Positions 20,355 through 31,887 of a DNA stretch of 64,000 nucleotides are shown one piece after another. Location of the stretch: the NCBI GenBank assembly GCA_963971575.1, contig OZ020611.1:246350654-246414653 (forward strand). The letters are read 5' to 3'. Within the stretch, counting starts at the first letter, position 1. Each line of letters opens with the position of its first letter. The notes beneath the pieces are model-generated. The model did no database searches. It had not been told where the DNA came from and was given only the letters and a program-made list of their open reading frames with translations. The position numbers and the translations under genes were made by a program. This stretch comes from Liopterus haemorrhoidalis (taxonomy: Eukaryota > Arthropoda > Insecta > Coleoptera > Dytiscidae).

Positions 20355-21328
20355 AAAATTATGTGAAGTGTGAATCTTCACACATTTCTGGGTTTTGCAG
20401 GTATTTAGTAACTGAATGATGATTATTTGGGATGCCAAAACAAATTTTATGTCAAAATATTTTTTTATGAATTTTAATTCGAATGCCTAATACCATTATT
20501 TAAGTTTCTAAATATGTACAGTATTTTATTTATACAGCAAGGTTCAGTAAGATTTTTAAAATTGCGCCTATGGCTTCCATTGGTTGCTTATATCATAAGT
20601 CTCGCCCTCTGATTTCGTCAAACATAATTAAATTATAATTTCAACACTTCCCACTGGTTATTAAATTTACGCTTTTAAAAAATAAATGCAACATTTATCA
20701 AAATATAACTAGAATTTTGACAAAATAATTTAAACAAAATAGAAATGCAAAAAAAAACAGAAAAAAACAAAATTAACAGGATTCGAACTCTGCAACGTTC
20801 GCACTGCAATTTACAAAGTGCGTTACGAAACCATCTGAGCTACCAGAGTTTCTTATCTGAAGTGTTACATAGCGAATTAAATATTTAACATATTTTAGTT
20901 AAAAACACAAAAAATGCGTTATTTTCCGAAAACATAATCTGATCAAAAATTCCTGTTGTACTATTCCGGTTCACACCAATGTACATTACTTAGAATTTTT
21001 TCAGATTTTTAGTTTAAACCATCTGGGCTACAGGGTGTGGGACAAAAAATTTTTTGCACAATTTTGGCAAAAATCGCATCAAAATAATTTATTTTGCAAA
21101 AATAAAATTTTGATCGTTAATCCACGTACTAAGGGCTTTCATTTGATACCCTACTCAGAATTTTAAAAAAATATTTTTTTTTTTGATGAGCACATTTTTG
21201 TTTATATTTTTAGGGGGATATGTTTTTTAGATGTTTTAGTATTTTTCCTATGTGTGGGTCAAAGAGTTGTATAAGCATGCCAAATTTCAACTCTCTAGGT
21301 TTAGCCGTTTGGCTACAATTTTTACCGA

Positions 21329-21378
<50 letters not shown>

Positions 21379-21432
21379 GACAAAATGACGGTAAAGGGTT
21401 TTTTGGTCATACCTACAAAACCCTAAAAATAA
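20355..21432 (+). repeat. R1 repeat, most complete copy
   Basis: It starts with the hairpin-forming GTGTGAATCTTCACAC and GGGTTTTGCAGGTATTTAGT. It ends TTTTGGTCATACCTACAAAA. Read inward, both ends contain AGGGTTTTGYAGGTAT, a 16-bp inverted core. Internal landmarks are a tRNA-like segment (20775-20847, minus), GCGTTATTTTCCGAAAACAT, AACCATCTGGGCTACAGGGT, GGTTTAGCCGTTTGGCTACA and a (CAGA)n tract at 21329-21378. It is non-coding. Other copies are at 56590, 61697 and 63699. Confidence 0.8.
20775..20847 (-). repeat. tRNA-like segment within R1
   Basis: On the minus strand, GGTAGCTCAGATGG matches the box A consensus and GAGTTCGAATCC the box B consensus at normal tRNA spacing. A CGCACT/AGTGCG stem lies at the anticodon position, but its loop is 11 nt instead of 7 and the T stem pairs poorly. 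This argues against a functional tRNA. T-runs follow and could terminate pol III. Copies of R1 at 56590 and 61697 carry other tRNA-like sequences at this position. Confidence 0.6.
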
Positions 21433-21577
21433 TATCGAACATTAAAACGTGATTAATTTTTATCACTTATCACCTCAAGGAACGATCAGTAACTAAAACA
21501 TTAGTTAAAATATTCTAATAATTTTTTGCTAAACACAACCCCCAACAGCCCAAAGGTACAGATTTTTTGTTGTTTTT

Positions 21578-22130
21578 ACCGACCGCCAACATATATAAGG
21601 GAGGTATTGTGATCATACCGATTTTGACATTTCGAGATTTCAATGGATCTCCACGAATTGAGTTCCCTACATAACGTTTTGATAATTTTTAGCATGATGT
21701 CTGTCGGTCTGTCTGTCCGTCCGTCTGTCTGTCTGTCCGTCTGTCCGTCTGTCCGTCTGTCCGTCTGGCTGTGTACACGTGCAGAGCAAATTCGGCTGAA
21801 AGGATTTTTATGAAACTTCATATTTAAGCTTCTGCCATCAATGGCACGAGTTGATCAACTTTTGGTAAAAATCGGTTTACTAGAAATGGGAGTTTACTCG
21901 TGTCGATTTTAAGATTTTTGTGAACATTTCACAACAGAAAAATATTTAGAAAAAATTTATTGAACAAAAGTTGCTATAAAAGCAATAATTAATAACTTTT
22001 ACTTGAGACGTTTTTTGATAAAAAGAAAAATTACGAAAAATAATTTTTGTAAAATTTTTCGAAATTTTTTCCAAGTCTCAGTTTTTTCATACTTATATGT
22101 AACGTTTCCATGGTCATGATAAATAATATC
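21578..22130 (-). repeat. R3 repeat copy, inverted
   Basis: It is the reverse orientation of 11138-11632, with GGAGGTATTGTGATCATACC at its 3' edge and a GTCT/GTCC tract at 21698-21768. The shared R2/R3 module extends to CATGGTCATGATAAATAATA. The R4 block follows directly. Confidence 0.8.
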
Positions 22131-22246
22131 TGTTAGAAAATATTGGGCCAAGTTATTTTTACTCTGCTGCTAGAATGTATTTTATATACTCATATAAAAT
22201 ACTTTATGATGGCGGTCGGTCCTGTGGTGGCCACAGCTGATTTTTT
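22128..22246 (-). repeat. R4 repeat block
   Basis: It contains GATGGCGGTCGGTCCTGTGG and GGCCACAGCTGATTTTT, adjoining R3 exactly as at 35440-35548. The adjacency in both places suggests R3 and R4 are parts of one larger element. Confidence 0.65.
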
Positions 22247-22960
22247 AAGTTAATATTTTTGTTTCGATCTTTTCTCTTATCCCTTTCTGGATTTTTTAAG
22301 GTAAGATGAGATACGATAACTAATTGTTGTTATTATTGAAACGCTGCTAATTAATTTTGTTCATTGTTAAAGTTTCTCAAATCGAGAATCGAATCGTTTA
22401 ATTCGAAATTTTATTGTTCTAACACCTTGAATCCATCATATTATAGGACTAAAAAAATAGATACTTCATAAATTACTTATTTTCTTTTATTTTTGACTTT
22501 AATCCGATCAGGTATTTTGAGCAATTCAAAATTGTATACAAAAACAGCTGATTACGTACGAGTGTCTTATAGCGCGATGCGTATGGCGTAGACAGCGTAC
22601 GCGGTAATATAATAAATAATAATTAATCTTTAATAAAGTCTTTTATTTTTTAAATTTTTTGATTGAAACATGTGTAGGGTCCCTTGGTATTTTTAAGCCC
22701 TGGGCCCTCAAAAAGCTAGATTTTTTTTGCTCATCACTTACAATCACGTCACTCACAAAATTTAATAAAATATACTGTTTAAAATATAAATTTCCATTTT
22801 TTTTTTAATCTTATGGTTTACCTCAACTGAAATCTGGTCAGCCTGTATAGGTATCAACCTTATGCTTCTGATATATATATATATATATTTTTTGGATTCC
22901 ACGGAATATTGTTAGACTGTAACAGGTTCCACGATTCGAAAAAGTTTGAAGACCGCAATC

Positions 22961-24080
22961 AATAGGAACGACAAGATGGTTGCAATTAGATTTTTTCTAC
23001 CGTGTATCATATATCTCTAATAATACCATTATATATATTTTAACACTTTGTTTTTGTATAATTGCTAAAATATCATTCAAATCCAGACCTGGCAACACTG
23101 CGGGCGATCTTTTGTCACGCAAGAGCATAACGTCTACAGAGATATTGTTTATATTGCGACTATACGTAAAACTAACAGATTTTTTTCTAGAAATCGAATC
23201 CCAGCAACCGGTCAGTTGTTTATTTATTTTCCTAGTCGATATTTGCAAAATAAATTTACGTACCTCCTCTCTACCCATAACAAAATGTATCCATGTGCAT
23301 ACAAATATATATTTTAGCCAAGATATTAAACGAAATTATTAATACTTGGCAAAATTTAGTCAAAATGAAATGTATTTCAAAAATTGATTACCGTTCCAAA
23401 TCAAACGCTATGTGACAGGTCTGGTTACTTAATTTAGACACCTCGTATATATGAGGTGATTCTTTAAAAAACTAATAAACGTAATAATTCACATAAATAT
23501 ATTGAAAGACGATAAGAGGGCCTTGCAAATGCTACTTTTAAAAGGGCCCCGCGTTTCCTAAGACCGGCCCTGGTCACGTACATCATCTCTCCCCCTCTCC
23601 CCCTCGCCCCTCGCCCTATTTAAAAATACCTACTTGCAAATTGGAAACTGGATCCGGCCCTCTCACTCCTGGGGATTCATCCTGCTTACTATCGCTTTAA
23701 TTTTCCGTTTAATGAACAAGAGCTGGATGCCGGTTGCGCTCCGCTCTCCAGATGACCGGTATCGCTGCGCTCGTCTATATCGCCTCCGGTTTATTCCCGG
23801 AGTTCGCACTGGACAATGGAAAACGTATCTCTCCACTCAAGACATTAAATGGATTTGGTTTTCACTCCTTCATTCAACTACCCATTTAAAAATGTTTCCC
23901 GATTTTCCTCGATTAACGAAAATACAGAATTAAACGTTTAATGGATTACCTAAGGTATAATACCAGTAATAATGTATGAACATTAAAAAAATAAATCTAG
24001 CACACAGCAAAAAATTTACAAGTGTAAAAGTTCATTCTCAGTTTGGTTAAAATTTTAGTGTTAAAGTTTTCATTTAAATA
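22961..24080. other. Mixed AT-rich DNA with a GC-rich island at 23570-23860
   Basis: A 120-residue plus-strand ORF at 22980-23342 has no recognisable domain and an overlapping antisense ORF, so I leave it uncalled. The island 23570-23860 is GC-rich, opens with a CT/C-rich tract and has no repeat match here. Bases 24000-24080 resemble the reverse of 32660-32735 (AAGTGTAAAAGTTCATTCTC), an unclassified repeat. Confidence 0.35.
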
Positions 24081-24081
24081 A

Positions 24082-24180
24082 ATCAGCTGTGGCCACCACA
24101 GAACCGACCGCCATCACAAAGTACTTGTATAAAATACATTCAAGCAGAAGAGTAAAAATAACTTGGCCTAATATTTCCTA
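24082..24180 (+). repeat. R4 repeat block
   Basis: It contains ATCAGCTGTGGCCACCACAG and TAACTTGGCCTAATATTTCC in the same orientation as 10488-10588. Confidence 0.65.
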
Positions 24181-24181
24181 A

Positions 24182-24676
24182 AGGCATTATCACACTAGAG
24201 TTAATACTAACGTCTTGAGTTGGAAAATTAAAGTTTTTACTTTCGAATCGAAGTCATTTGCGTGTGATAGTATGAAAAAAAACCTAGGTTTTAAAGACTA
24301 GGCAAATTGAACAAGTTTCAATTCCTGTGTCTATTTATCCAGGTTTGTCAAAAAGCGCGTGCGCCAACTGATGCCCTCTCGCTCTTAACTGTTTTGCGTC
24401 TGTCTTTTTTTACGTTGAGATTAGTTTGTTGTATAATTGTTATTTTCGAAAGTAATATTTAAAAAAACAAGTAATTAATTTAGTGAAACCTCACAAATAA
24501 ACTTTTCAAATTAAAACTGTCAACTGTCATAATAACACGATGTACGCATGCGCAAAAAAAATCCAAATCCTAAATAATATTCAAATACTGTGTGATAAGT
24601 CAAAACCTAAAGACGTGGATCCTGAAAAAAACCTACAAAATTAAAACTTGGATAGCGTTCTAGTGTGATATGCCCT
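24182..24676. mobile_element. Inverted-repeat MITE
   Basis: The ends AAGGCATTATCACACTAGAG and, reversed from the right, AAGGGCATATCACACTAGAA form a terminal inverted repeat of about 20 bp. The next element begins right after it. No coding sequence is seen and the target duplication is unclear. Confidence 0.6.
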
Positions 24677-24678
24677 TA

Positions 24679-25860
24679 TAGTCGGATTGCTGATAGGTGA
24701 CTGTTACATGTATGAATCAAGTTGTGCATTCATATAATAATCTAGTTACCATTTTTCAGCGATTTTAAAAATGTTTTTTGTTATTTGTCTTAGCTGTCAG
24801 TGTCTGTTAATAATATTAATTAATAGATCTTGCGGCCAATTATTAAATTTACAAACTTTAATTTTAAATCTGCTGGAATATTTTAATTCCGAAAAAGAGA
24901 TCAATGGGCCACTTATTTCTCAATCTTGTGTCCGTCAAAGAGTAGCAGCTGCCTTAAAGATTTCGGAATCAACAATTCGTAGAATTATAAAATGTAATAA
25001 ATCTGAACTTCTCACTAACAAAATCACGAGAAAACGAAGGAAATTAAAATCTGAACCAGTTTATTTTATTGATACAGTGGTACAAACGTATGGTCATGAA
25101 GTATTAAGATTACCTTATCACTGCCAGTTAAACCCCATTGAACTAATTTGGGGTATAACAAAAAATTATTATGATAGACATGTTGGTCAAAACGGATATA
25201 GTGATAACGAACTTTTGAAAATGTGGCAAGTAGCCTGTGATCAAATTAGTTGTGAAACTTGGGCAAATCCGTTAAAAAAATCGAAAATTTAATAAATAAA
25301 TGGTGGGAAAGATAAAGGATTGTTGATAATATTAATCCAATAATAATAAATACAAGAAATGACAGCGATAGTTCAGATGAAAACGATATCATGCATTACA
25401 ATGACTAATTTTTTTAAAATAAAAATAAATATTTAAATACAACTTGTAGCAATATATTATATAAATAAATATATTTTTACTTAATATTTTATTACTTTGT
25501 ACTTAGGGGAAACATAAAAATTTAATTTAATTAAACAACAAATTATAATTCAAAATTTACGTATGAATATAAGTTTTTCCTTATTTATAATTATTACCTT
25601 AAAATTAATAATTTTGTTTGTTTGAGTACTGCTGTAAATTTATTTTCGTGCTCAAATTAGTAAAGGTATCTACGAATAATGCCGTTTATTTCTAAAGCTT
25701 TGTTATTTATTAAAATAATTTGGAAGGTTAGTTGTCAACTTGCGTCACTATACGTTATTATGGGTATGCAAATAATTATAATAATATAGACAGAGAAAGC
25801 ATATAGTACTGTATATCGATACTTGTAGCAACGAACAGTCACCTATCAACAATCCGACTA
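24679..25860 (+). mobile_element. Tc1/mariner-superfamily element, internally deleted, 1182 bp
   Basis: The termini TAGTCGGATTGCTGATAGGT and, reversed from the right, TAGTCGGATTGTTGATAGGT extend at least 27 bp and are flanked by TA on both sides. The interior encodes a transposase with the central region missing. Confidence 0.8.
24771..25408 (+). pseudogene. IS630/Tc1-type (DDE_3) transposase remnant
   Basis: The main frame (24771-25292, 173 codons) has a helix-turn-helix (SCVRQRVAAALKISESTIRR) and a basic linker. It then jumps into YGHEVLRLPYHCQLNPIELI, followed by WGITKNYYDRHVGQN. The L-P-x-x-x-x-x-L-N-P-I-E-L-I-W motif supplies the catalytic Glu. The segments with the two catalytic Asp are deleted. 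After the first stop, a shifted frame reads DNINPIIINTRNDSDSSDEN and ends at 25406-25408, so the original C-terminus was acidic. It belongs to a Tc1-like group distinct from the Tc1 at 13498. Confidence 0.75.
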
Positions 25861-25880
25861 TACCAGAGATATTATTTATC

Positions 25881-26195
25881 ATAACCAGGGAAACGTTACA
25901 TATACCTAAGTATGAAAAAATATATAGAAAAAATTTCGTAAAATTTTTCAAAAATTTTTCGTTTTATCAAAGTATGTATGTCTCAAATAAAAGTTTAAAG
26001 TTATTGCTTTTGTAGCAACTTTTGTTAAATTCATTTTTTCGAAATATTTTTCTGTTGTGAAATATTCGCAAAAATCTTAATATCAACACGAGTAAACTCC
26101 CATTTCTAGTCAGACAGACAGACATCATGCTAAAAATAGTCAAAACGATATGTAGGGACCTCAATTCGTGGAGATCCATCATAATCTCGAAACAG
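25881..26195 (+). repeat. R3 repeat copy, shortened
   Basis: It contains AAATATTTTTCTGTTGTGAA, then CAGACAGACAGACATCATGC and CTCAATTCGTGGAGATCCAT. The long simple-repeat tract is reduced to three CAGA units, so simple-repeat length differs strongly between copies of one family. Confidence 0.7.
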
Positions 26196-27010
26196 CAAAA
26201 TTGGCAAATGGCAAAAAAAAATTATTAGTCATTAAACATAATTGTTAGAAATAAATGTTGGTTTTATTTGTATCATTTTTATACAATTAATTTTTCCTCA
26301 GGGTTATTTTTTCTGAGCAATTCTAGGTGTGTCGTGTAGACAAAAAGGTTGAAAAGTACTGCCTTAAACAATGAACGAACATGGATGTGTTGGTGGCGAT
26401 GGTATAGGTTAGTACCTATACCATGTACCGTTTATGCGAGTTGCATATTCCCGTGTGCAGAAGTGAGAGTGATCTGGCAATGACACAGCGTGCAGTTAGG
26501 TGGCGAGATCGTGAGATGGTGAGATGCATTCAGCAATCATTGACTCCGGACTGGGCCGGTGCCGGTGTCCGGTGCGAAGTACGAAATTTATGGATGTAAA
26601 CATGTTTTTGCATGTCCAAATTAATGGAGTGCACCAAACTGGTCTCAAGGTGATCGCTGTGGGAACTCGACTGTCTCGCTTTGTGCACTCGCTCTGCACT
26701 GCGCTCGCCCAGCGCTCGCCCAGAGCTGTTACGATGGTCAGTGTTCTGTACCATCAAAAAAACTAGACAACTCTTCCACGACAAATTACATTTTTCATTT
26801 GCTTCTTAAAAAAACTCCGTTCGCTAAAATCTTACATATTTTCCATCTATTTAGATTGTATCAACATAGAGGGAACACGAGTTTTCTCAAAAACAGAACG
26901 ACTGAGCAAGTTGGGAAAAAAGAAATTGAGGACCAAAATGACCCAAAGTATCGAATAGTGGTATTCAAATTTTCCGGAAAAAACCGAAAGTACAGGATAT
27001 CAAGGACAAA
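26196..27010. other. Stretch with a GC-rich island, no gene recognised
   Basis: Bases 26440-26730 are GC-richer, with short ORFs on both strands covering the same ground, none with a known motif. A 9-bp-stem hairpin, GGTATAGGT...ACCTATACC, sits at 26400-26421. No repeat family match was noticed in the island. Confidence 0.35.
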
Positions 27011-27011
27011 T

Positions 27012-27067
27012 TTGGATTTTAGGGTTTTGTAGGTATGACCAAAAAACCCTTATACCGTAATTTTGTC

Positions 27068-27105
<38 letters not shown>

Positions 27106-27130
27106 TATTACCATCAGCCTTTCTGAGATA
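27012..27130. repeat. R1 end and M2 fragment
   Basis: AGGGTTTTGTAGGTATGACC and a GTCT tract represent one terminus of R1. TTACCATCAGCCTTTCTGAGATA, the M2 terminus, follows directly and is interrupted by the MITE at 27129. Confidence 0.6.
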
Positions 27131-27731
27131 TACCCTTTTCACACTAGATCTTTAAGGCGAGTGAACTTAAAGTTCACCGATGTTTAAGATCGGTATGCTT
27201 TCACACTTGATGTTTAAATCTCTGGTGCTGTCATCAGCTACAGTAATTTTGTCCTTAAGTTACCGTCATGAAATTACCAGTTTTGAACTGTCTGCGCAGA
27301 CGTACATTTTGAATTATTATAAACAAATATGGATATTTCATTTCATTCTACAATAAAGACACTAAAATAAAGAATATATTACAGCTGTATTAACATGTAA
27401 GTCGATACATTTTATCTCAATTATTGTAGCTCTGTATTTTATTAAACACATTATTAAAATAAATAATTTTATTATAACAATAAGTATAAAATTCTTATAA
27501 CTTCGATATAATACAGTATTCTTGTTTATGATAATATAAAATGTTGACAGCACAAATTCAAGGAGTATTTTTTTATAATAGAAATTAAGTTGGCAATGCG
27601 GACGAAGTTTAAGACGCAGATCTCTGTCTTAAACATCGGTTGTATTTAGACGAGGCCATACGGTTTCACATTAGCGTTTAAAGATACATTCACTTTAACA
27701 TCCGATCTTAAAGATCTAGTGTGAAAAGGGT
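27129..27731. mobile_element. Inverted-repeat MITE inserted in an M2 end
   Basis: The ends TACCCTTTTCACACTAGATC and their exact mirror GATCTAGTGTGAAAAGGGTA enclose about 600 bp. A further internal inverted pair includes GTTTAAGATCGGT/ATCCGATCTTAAA. The flanks rejoin to CTGAGATAGAGTATA, the M2 terminus seen intact elsewhere, with ATA present on both sides as the likely duplication. No coding sequence is supported. Confidence 0.75.
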
Positions 27732-27749
27732 AATAGAGTATAGTAGATT

Positions 27750-28560
27750 TCTTAACACTCACAATTTTTCCAAGTGTCAGTAATTTTCTTAACGTAGTCA
27801 AGTAGTTGTATGTCAAGTTTCAACTCTGTAGTCCAGCCGTTTGGCCATAATAACTACCTCAATCAAATTAAACCCTCAATCACAAGAACTGTTGTGTTTG
27901 TGAAGACGTAACATTTTTATTGTTCCAAATTATCGGATGATAAAGATATCCAACTTTTGTAAGAGTTGTAATGGCAGGGTTCAGGGGGGGGGGGGGGTGT
28001 TGTGGTGGCGGCACGATACAGGATGTGTTGTACGAGCGGAGCGATCCGCCGCCGCCACCGCCGCCTTTGCGTGCCGCTCCCGGCAGCCGCGGGAACCGAC
28101 AACAGTTAGCCCGTCATCAAGGGAGAGATTCTTTTATCTCCGTTTCGCGGCCTCCGTTAACCGCCCGCCGCCCTCGCCGCCCCTCGCCCGCCCCCGGCCA
28201 CACTGTCGCAACTAAAAATGCGATGTGTTAGGTCATGGACAGACGCAGCCGGGGTCGGGGATGCCCGATACGCGGACCGGAACATTTTTTAAAAAGCAAT
28301 GTTATCGCTACCTGACCGCTACCATCTAATAACCGCACCACCTTATACGGAAATAATACTATTAACCTTTTAACAGATACATCCATCCTTGTGCCAATAC
28401 TTATTGTGGAAACCAAAGGGTTATTTACCTTCAAATCATTCTTATAAAAAGATTATTTTTGTTTTGAGAGGATCGTAAGAATTGCCAAGAAACTTCTTAC
28501 ATCTGTAGGTACGGTAGAAATGTGGGATTTCGAATTTTAGCGTTAAGTTTAGACAAGAGT
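27750..28560. other. GC-rich island with a poly-G run, no gene recognised
   Basis: Bases 27960-28260 are strongly GC-rich, with a G-run of about 14 near 27985 and GCC/CCG repeats. Two plus-strand ORFs and one minus-strand ORF overlap here, all Pro/Arg/Ala-rich. Their overlap and composition argue against any being a gene. It may be unique host DNA. Confidence 0.4.
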
Positions 28561-28566
28561 TAAGGA

Positions 28567-29873
28567 TAAAGCCCCATTCAGAGCTCTTTAAATTAACAGG
28601 TTGTAGACTCTTCTTATGTTGCTGTAAGTTATGTTGCTATGCATTGTTTTAACGTTGTACGTACTAAAGGTGGGAATTTCGGCTCAGTTTGCGGAACCGG
28701 ATCAGTGGAGGTCGTTCAGTTTGCTGAACCGGCTCATTGATCCGGCTCAGTGATCACATGTTCCCGAGACACAGGTCGGTCAGTTGTCGGTCGTTCGTTC
28801 AATACGGTTGTTGGTTTGCAATATGTAGGTAGAACATCGCTCAGTTCAATAAATAAAACTCTATAGAAGTGAATTATCTAACATTTTTGCCGGGTTAATA
28901 GTAAACAAACAATTAGCCAAACAATAAGCCGGTTCTTGCAATATATGAACTGTAAACATGATCCCGAGACACAGGTCGGTCGGTCGTTCGGTCGTAGGTA
29001 GAACGTCGCTTAAAGCCGGCTCTTGCTTAGAGCCGGTTCTTGAAATATATGAACTGTAAACATGATCCCGAGACACAGGTCAGTCAGTTGTCGGTCGTTC
29101 GCTCGTAGGTGAACGTCGCTTAGCCCCGGCTCTTATCTAACATTTTTGAAACAAACAATTCACTTTATGTAGCTACTGTATTTTAAACCAGATGTGTTAA
29201 GGTTATGGCGATGTTTATTGCCCTTATAAATCGGACATCTGGGATCTGGGCAATATTTTTAATATTTTTATATAGTATGGTTGTAAGAAAGTACAGACTA
29301 AATCCGCATTCAGACCTCTTTAAATTAACAAGTTATAGACTGTACGTTGTGTCGCTCTGAGTTACGCTTTAATGCATTCTTTTAACGTTCCATGTACCGT
29401 TCACATCTGTTATGAATTAGTACGTTACGAATAGCCCTCCATCTGTGAATTTTGAAACCAACTATTTAGCTTCGTAAAATGTTTTATATGTATTATCGTT
29501 CTTATAATTCTGTTGTCTTAGATTTTAACTACCTAATTACCTAAATTGATCATATTTACTGTCCGTCTTTGTAATTTTGAGCAAGATTTGTTAATGATGA
29601 CATTATGTTAGGTTATGTAAAGGCATTCGATAACTACGGTGTCACTGATAGAATGCGATAGCCAATGTGTTTATATGTCTGTCTCATTAAAACATCTCAA
29701 TAGCTATAAGTTTAGAAAATTATGCACAATCCACAACAAAGAGCGTATTAAATTTGGAGGTCTGAACGGTTTCACGTCTTACCATACGACAAACTTCTGG
29801 TCACAGTGAATAGTCCATAAGCTACAGTGCATAAGCTATTCATTTATGAGCTCTGAATGTGGCTTTATGGCAA
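28567..29873. mobile_element. Inverted-repeat element with internal duplications
   Basis: ATAAAGCCCCATTCAGAGCT at the left and, reversed from the right, ATAAAGCCACATTCAGAGCT form the termini. A third, internal copy of the left end (GCATTCAGACCTCTTTAAAT) lies at about 29310. The element also contains the tandem block at 28690-29140. There is no coding sequence. The superfamily is unassigned. Confidence 0.6.
28690..29140 (+). repeat. Degenerate tandem repeat block
   Basis: Three units contain CCCGAGACACAGGTCGGTCA or a close variant (about 28765, 28963 and 29066). Each is preceded by CATGATC or CATGTTC and followed by a GTCGGTCGTTCG-type run and an AGAACGTCGCT segment. Unit lengths vary (about 100-200 bp). 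Confidence 0.7.
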
Positions 29874-29899
29874 AGAAACTACTGTATAGTTCTTATACA

Positions 29900-30640
29900 G
29901 AAAAAAATAAATATTTTTTTTAAATTTTGAGTGGCATATCAAATAAAATCTCTTAATCTATTGATCAACACGCAAATTATTATTTTTGAAATATCATTTT
30001 TTTTTAAATGTGATTTTCGCCAAAAAGGTGTCAAAAAACTTTTATCCCTCACCCTATTTCCCAGAGGGGCTGATCTAAAAAATTGAAAAAATCTCCGTAA
30101 TGAACATTAATAGGAACCGGAATAGTTCAACAGGAATTTTATATCAGATAAGTTTTTCGAAAAGTGTCCTTGACAAAAAAAATATTTAAAAAAAATTTAT
30201 TGTGTGGTATCAATAATTCGTTTCTTTTAACACGATTTTAGCCAAAAATGTGCTAAAAAAGTTCTTTTTTTTTTTTTTTTTTTTTTTAATTTAATGGCCT
30301 TTGCTACTGTGGCAATTAGCCAGGACAATTTTTATTTGTGAAAATGTCCATGCCTGAACGGGATTCGAACCCGAGACCTTCGCAACGCAGAGCACATGTG
30401 TTACCACTACGCTACGCCGGTCGGCAAAAAAGTTCTTGTCCCGCACCCTTTTACCCAAAGGGGTTGAACTACAAATCTGAAAAAATTATAGGTAATGTAC
30501 ATTGATACGAGCCGGACACGTACGAGAGAACTTTTGTGATTTTGAAAAATATTGCACTTTTTGTGTTTTTGACAAAATTAATTATTTTTTTTAATTCATG
30601 GTTAAATTATGGGTAATAATGTTATGGTTCTTTTTTTATT
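29900..30640. repeat. Old R1-related sequence interrupted by a SINE
   Basis: CAAAAAGGTGTCAAAAAACT, CCTCACCCTATTTCCCAGAGG and AATAGTTCAACAGGAATTTT correspond to R1 internal landmarks in diverged form. Similar sequence lies at 32810-33420, 58640-59060 and 60640-60910. A SINE copy is inserted at 30267-30425. Confidence 0.55.
30267..30425 (-). mobile_element. tRNA-derived SINE (family A)
   Basis: It is flanked by a perfect 12-bp duplication, AAAAAAGTTCTT, at 30255-30266 and 30426-30437. On the minus strand it starts GCCGACCGGCGTAGCGTAGT. TAGCGTAGTGGT fits box A and GGTTCGAATCC fits box B exactly, and the unit ends in a long poly-A (T-run 30267-30287 on the plus strand). The body contains AAAATTGTCCTGGCTAATTG. 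A tRNA-like head, short body, poly-A tail and duplication are diagnostic of a SINE mobilised by a LINE. Confidence 0.92.
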
Positions 30641-31887
30641 TATAGCTAAGATAGTGCGTTTATTTTTTTTGAAATTGAAAGTATTAAAAAAATAATATTT
30701 TCCCATGAATGAAACACAATATCAGAAAAAAATACAAGTTTACTCCGGGCCCCCAAGCTCGGGCCCCCTTGTGGGGGCCATGTGGCAGACAAAACTCGCC
30801 TCCAATGGGTGTGCTTACGGACTTGAGCACCCAACCCCCCCCCCCCCCCCAAGAGCTCAAATCTACGTGGATTTAGTGTTTTTAAGGAATAGACTTGAAT
30901 TCTAAAGCTGAAGAACTGTTTTTAGTCATTACTATTCGTATGTTAGAAGCGAGGACATTTTTTTAGTCTCACTTGTATTTTAGAAAATAAAGTGCACTTG
31001 TACCGAAAAATTTCTCGTTCCTACAGTTTTAAAACAATTATGTCATCTCTGCGACCCCCCCCAGTTTCTAGGTGCGCTTCTATGGCATACTTTCGACATT
31101 TGAGCTTCCAAGTCGGCTAGTCACTTACGAAATAACTACAAAATCCCGGAAAGTTTAAGAATTCACACATCACATTAATTTTTTAAAAATCCATGTATTC
31201 GTTACCTGTTAATAAACCGCAATGTTGTCTATCTGACGATAAGTGCGGTCCAGCACGGAAATGCCAGTAAATAATGGTATTAGCCTCTTAACAGATGAAT
31301 CGTTGTTTGAATACTCATTGTGGCAAATAAAAGGGTTATTTACCTTTCTAAAAGAGAATATTTTTATTTTTATTTAGAGGTATTCGTAATGTAGGCTGAG
31401 ACATACGTACATGTAGCGAGCTGTATGTCCTGGCGGCTTCTTGCATAATTATCGGCAGTGTCTCTCGTGACGGGAATACTTACACTGGTAATTGAGATGC
31501 TTTGAAACGTTGTTCGCAGCTAATCACGATATTTTTATGACTTTAGATTTTATTCAATTTTCGCTTTGTAATACCAACGTCATTTCGATATAATCCTATT
31601 CCTGCATAAAGGTACGAGTGACCAGATATAGGCTCTCAAGTAGGAAGTATAGATGTGCCAGGTATCCATATCCGTATCTGCTTATATCCGCAACAAAAAA
31701 TATATCCGTATCCGAATCGGTATCCGCTGATTTAGTTGTGATTATCATAGGGATATTTTTATTAATAATAATCGTACATATATAATTAGCTAGTGTGTGT
31801 TCGTGATCTGAGTAACACTGACGTCATTTTTCCTACGGTTCACGTGATTGGCTAACTGGGGAGTGACACCCTATCCCGTGATTGGCT
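30641..31887. other. AT-rich stretch with fragments, no gene
   Basis: It contains a poly-C run near 30836, GGGCCC-rich sequence at 30750-30780 resembling hAT ends, and a TATCCGTATCCG-type fragment at 31680-31730. The latter recalls the hAT family at 42472. No credible coding region was found. Confidence 0.35.

Larger units (their letters stand above)
20025..22960. mobile_element. Nested hAT-like elements with R1, R3 and R4 inside
   Basis: CAGCGATATTCAAACTGTGT at 20025 faces a diverged mirror near 22910-22960 (AAAAGTTTGAAGACCGC), suggesting an outer hAT-like element. Inside it, CAGTGGCGGATCTACACACG at 20127 faces AAGCCCTGGGCCCTCAAAAA near 22700, a second pair sharing GGGCCC-rich ends. The interior holds R1 (20355-21432), R3 (21578-22130) and R4 (22128-22246). 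No target duplications were confirmed, so the nesting is tentative. Confidence 0.45.

Noticed and set aside
22980..23342. 120-residue hypothetical protein
   Set aside because: It has AT-driven composition, no motif, an overlapping antisense ORF and no promoter or splice context.
27937..28231. Pro/Arg-rich proteins in the GC island
   Set aside because: Three overlapping frames on both strands are open because of GC-rich composition and a poly-G run.
30340..30420. Functional tRNA gene
   Set aside because: Box A and B match, but the sequence is the head of a SINE with a poly-A tail and target duplication. The body does not fold as a tRNA and recurs at 35606.
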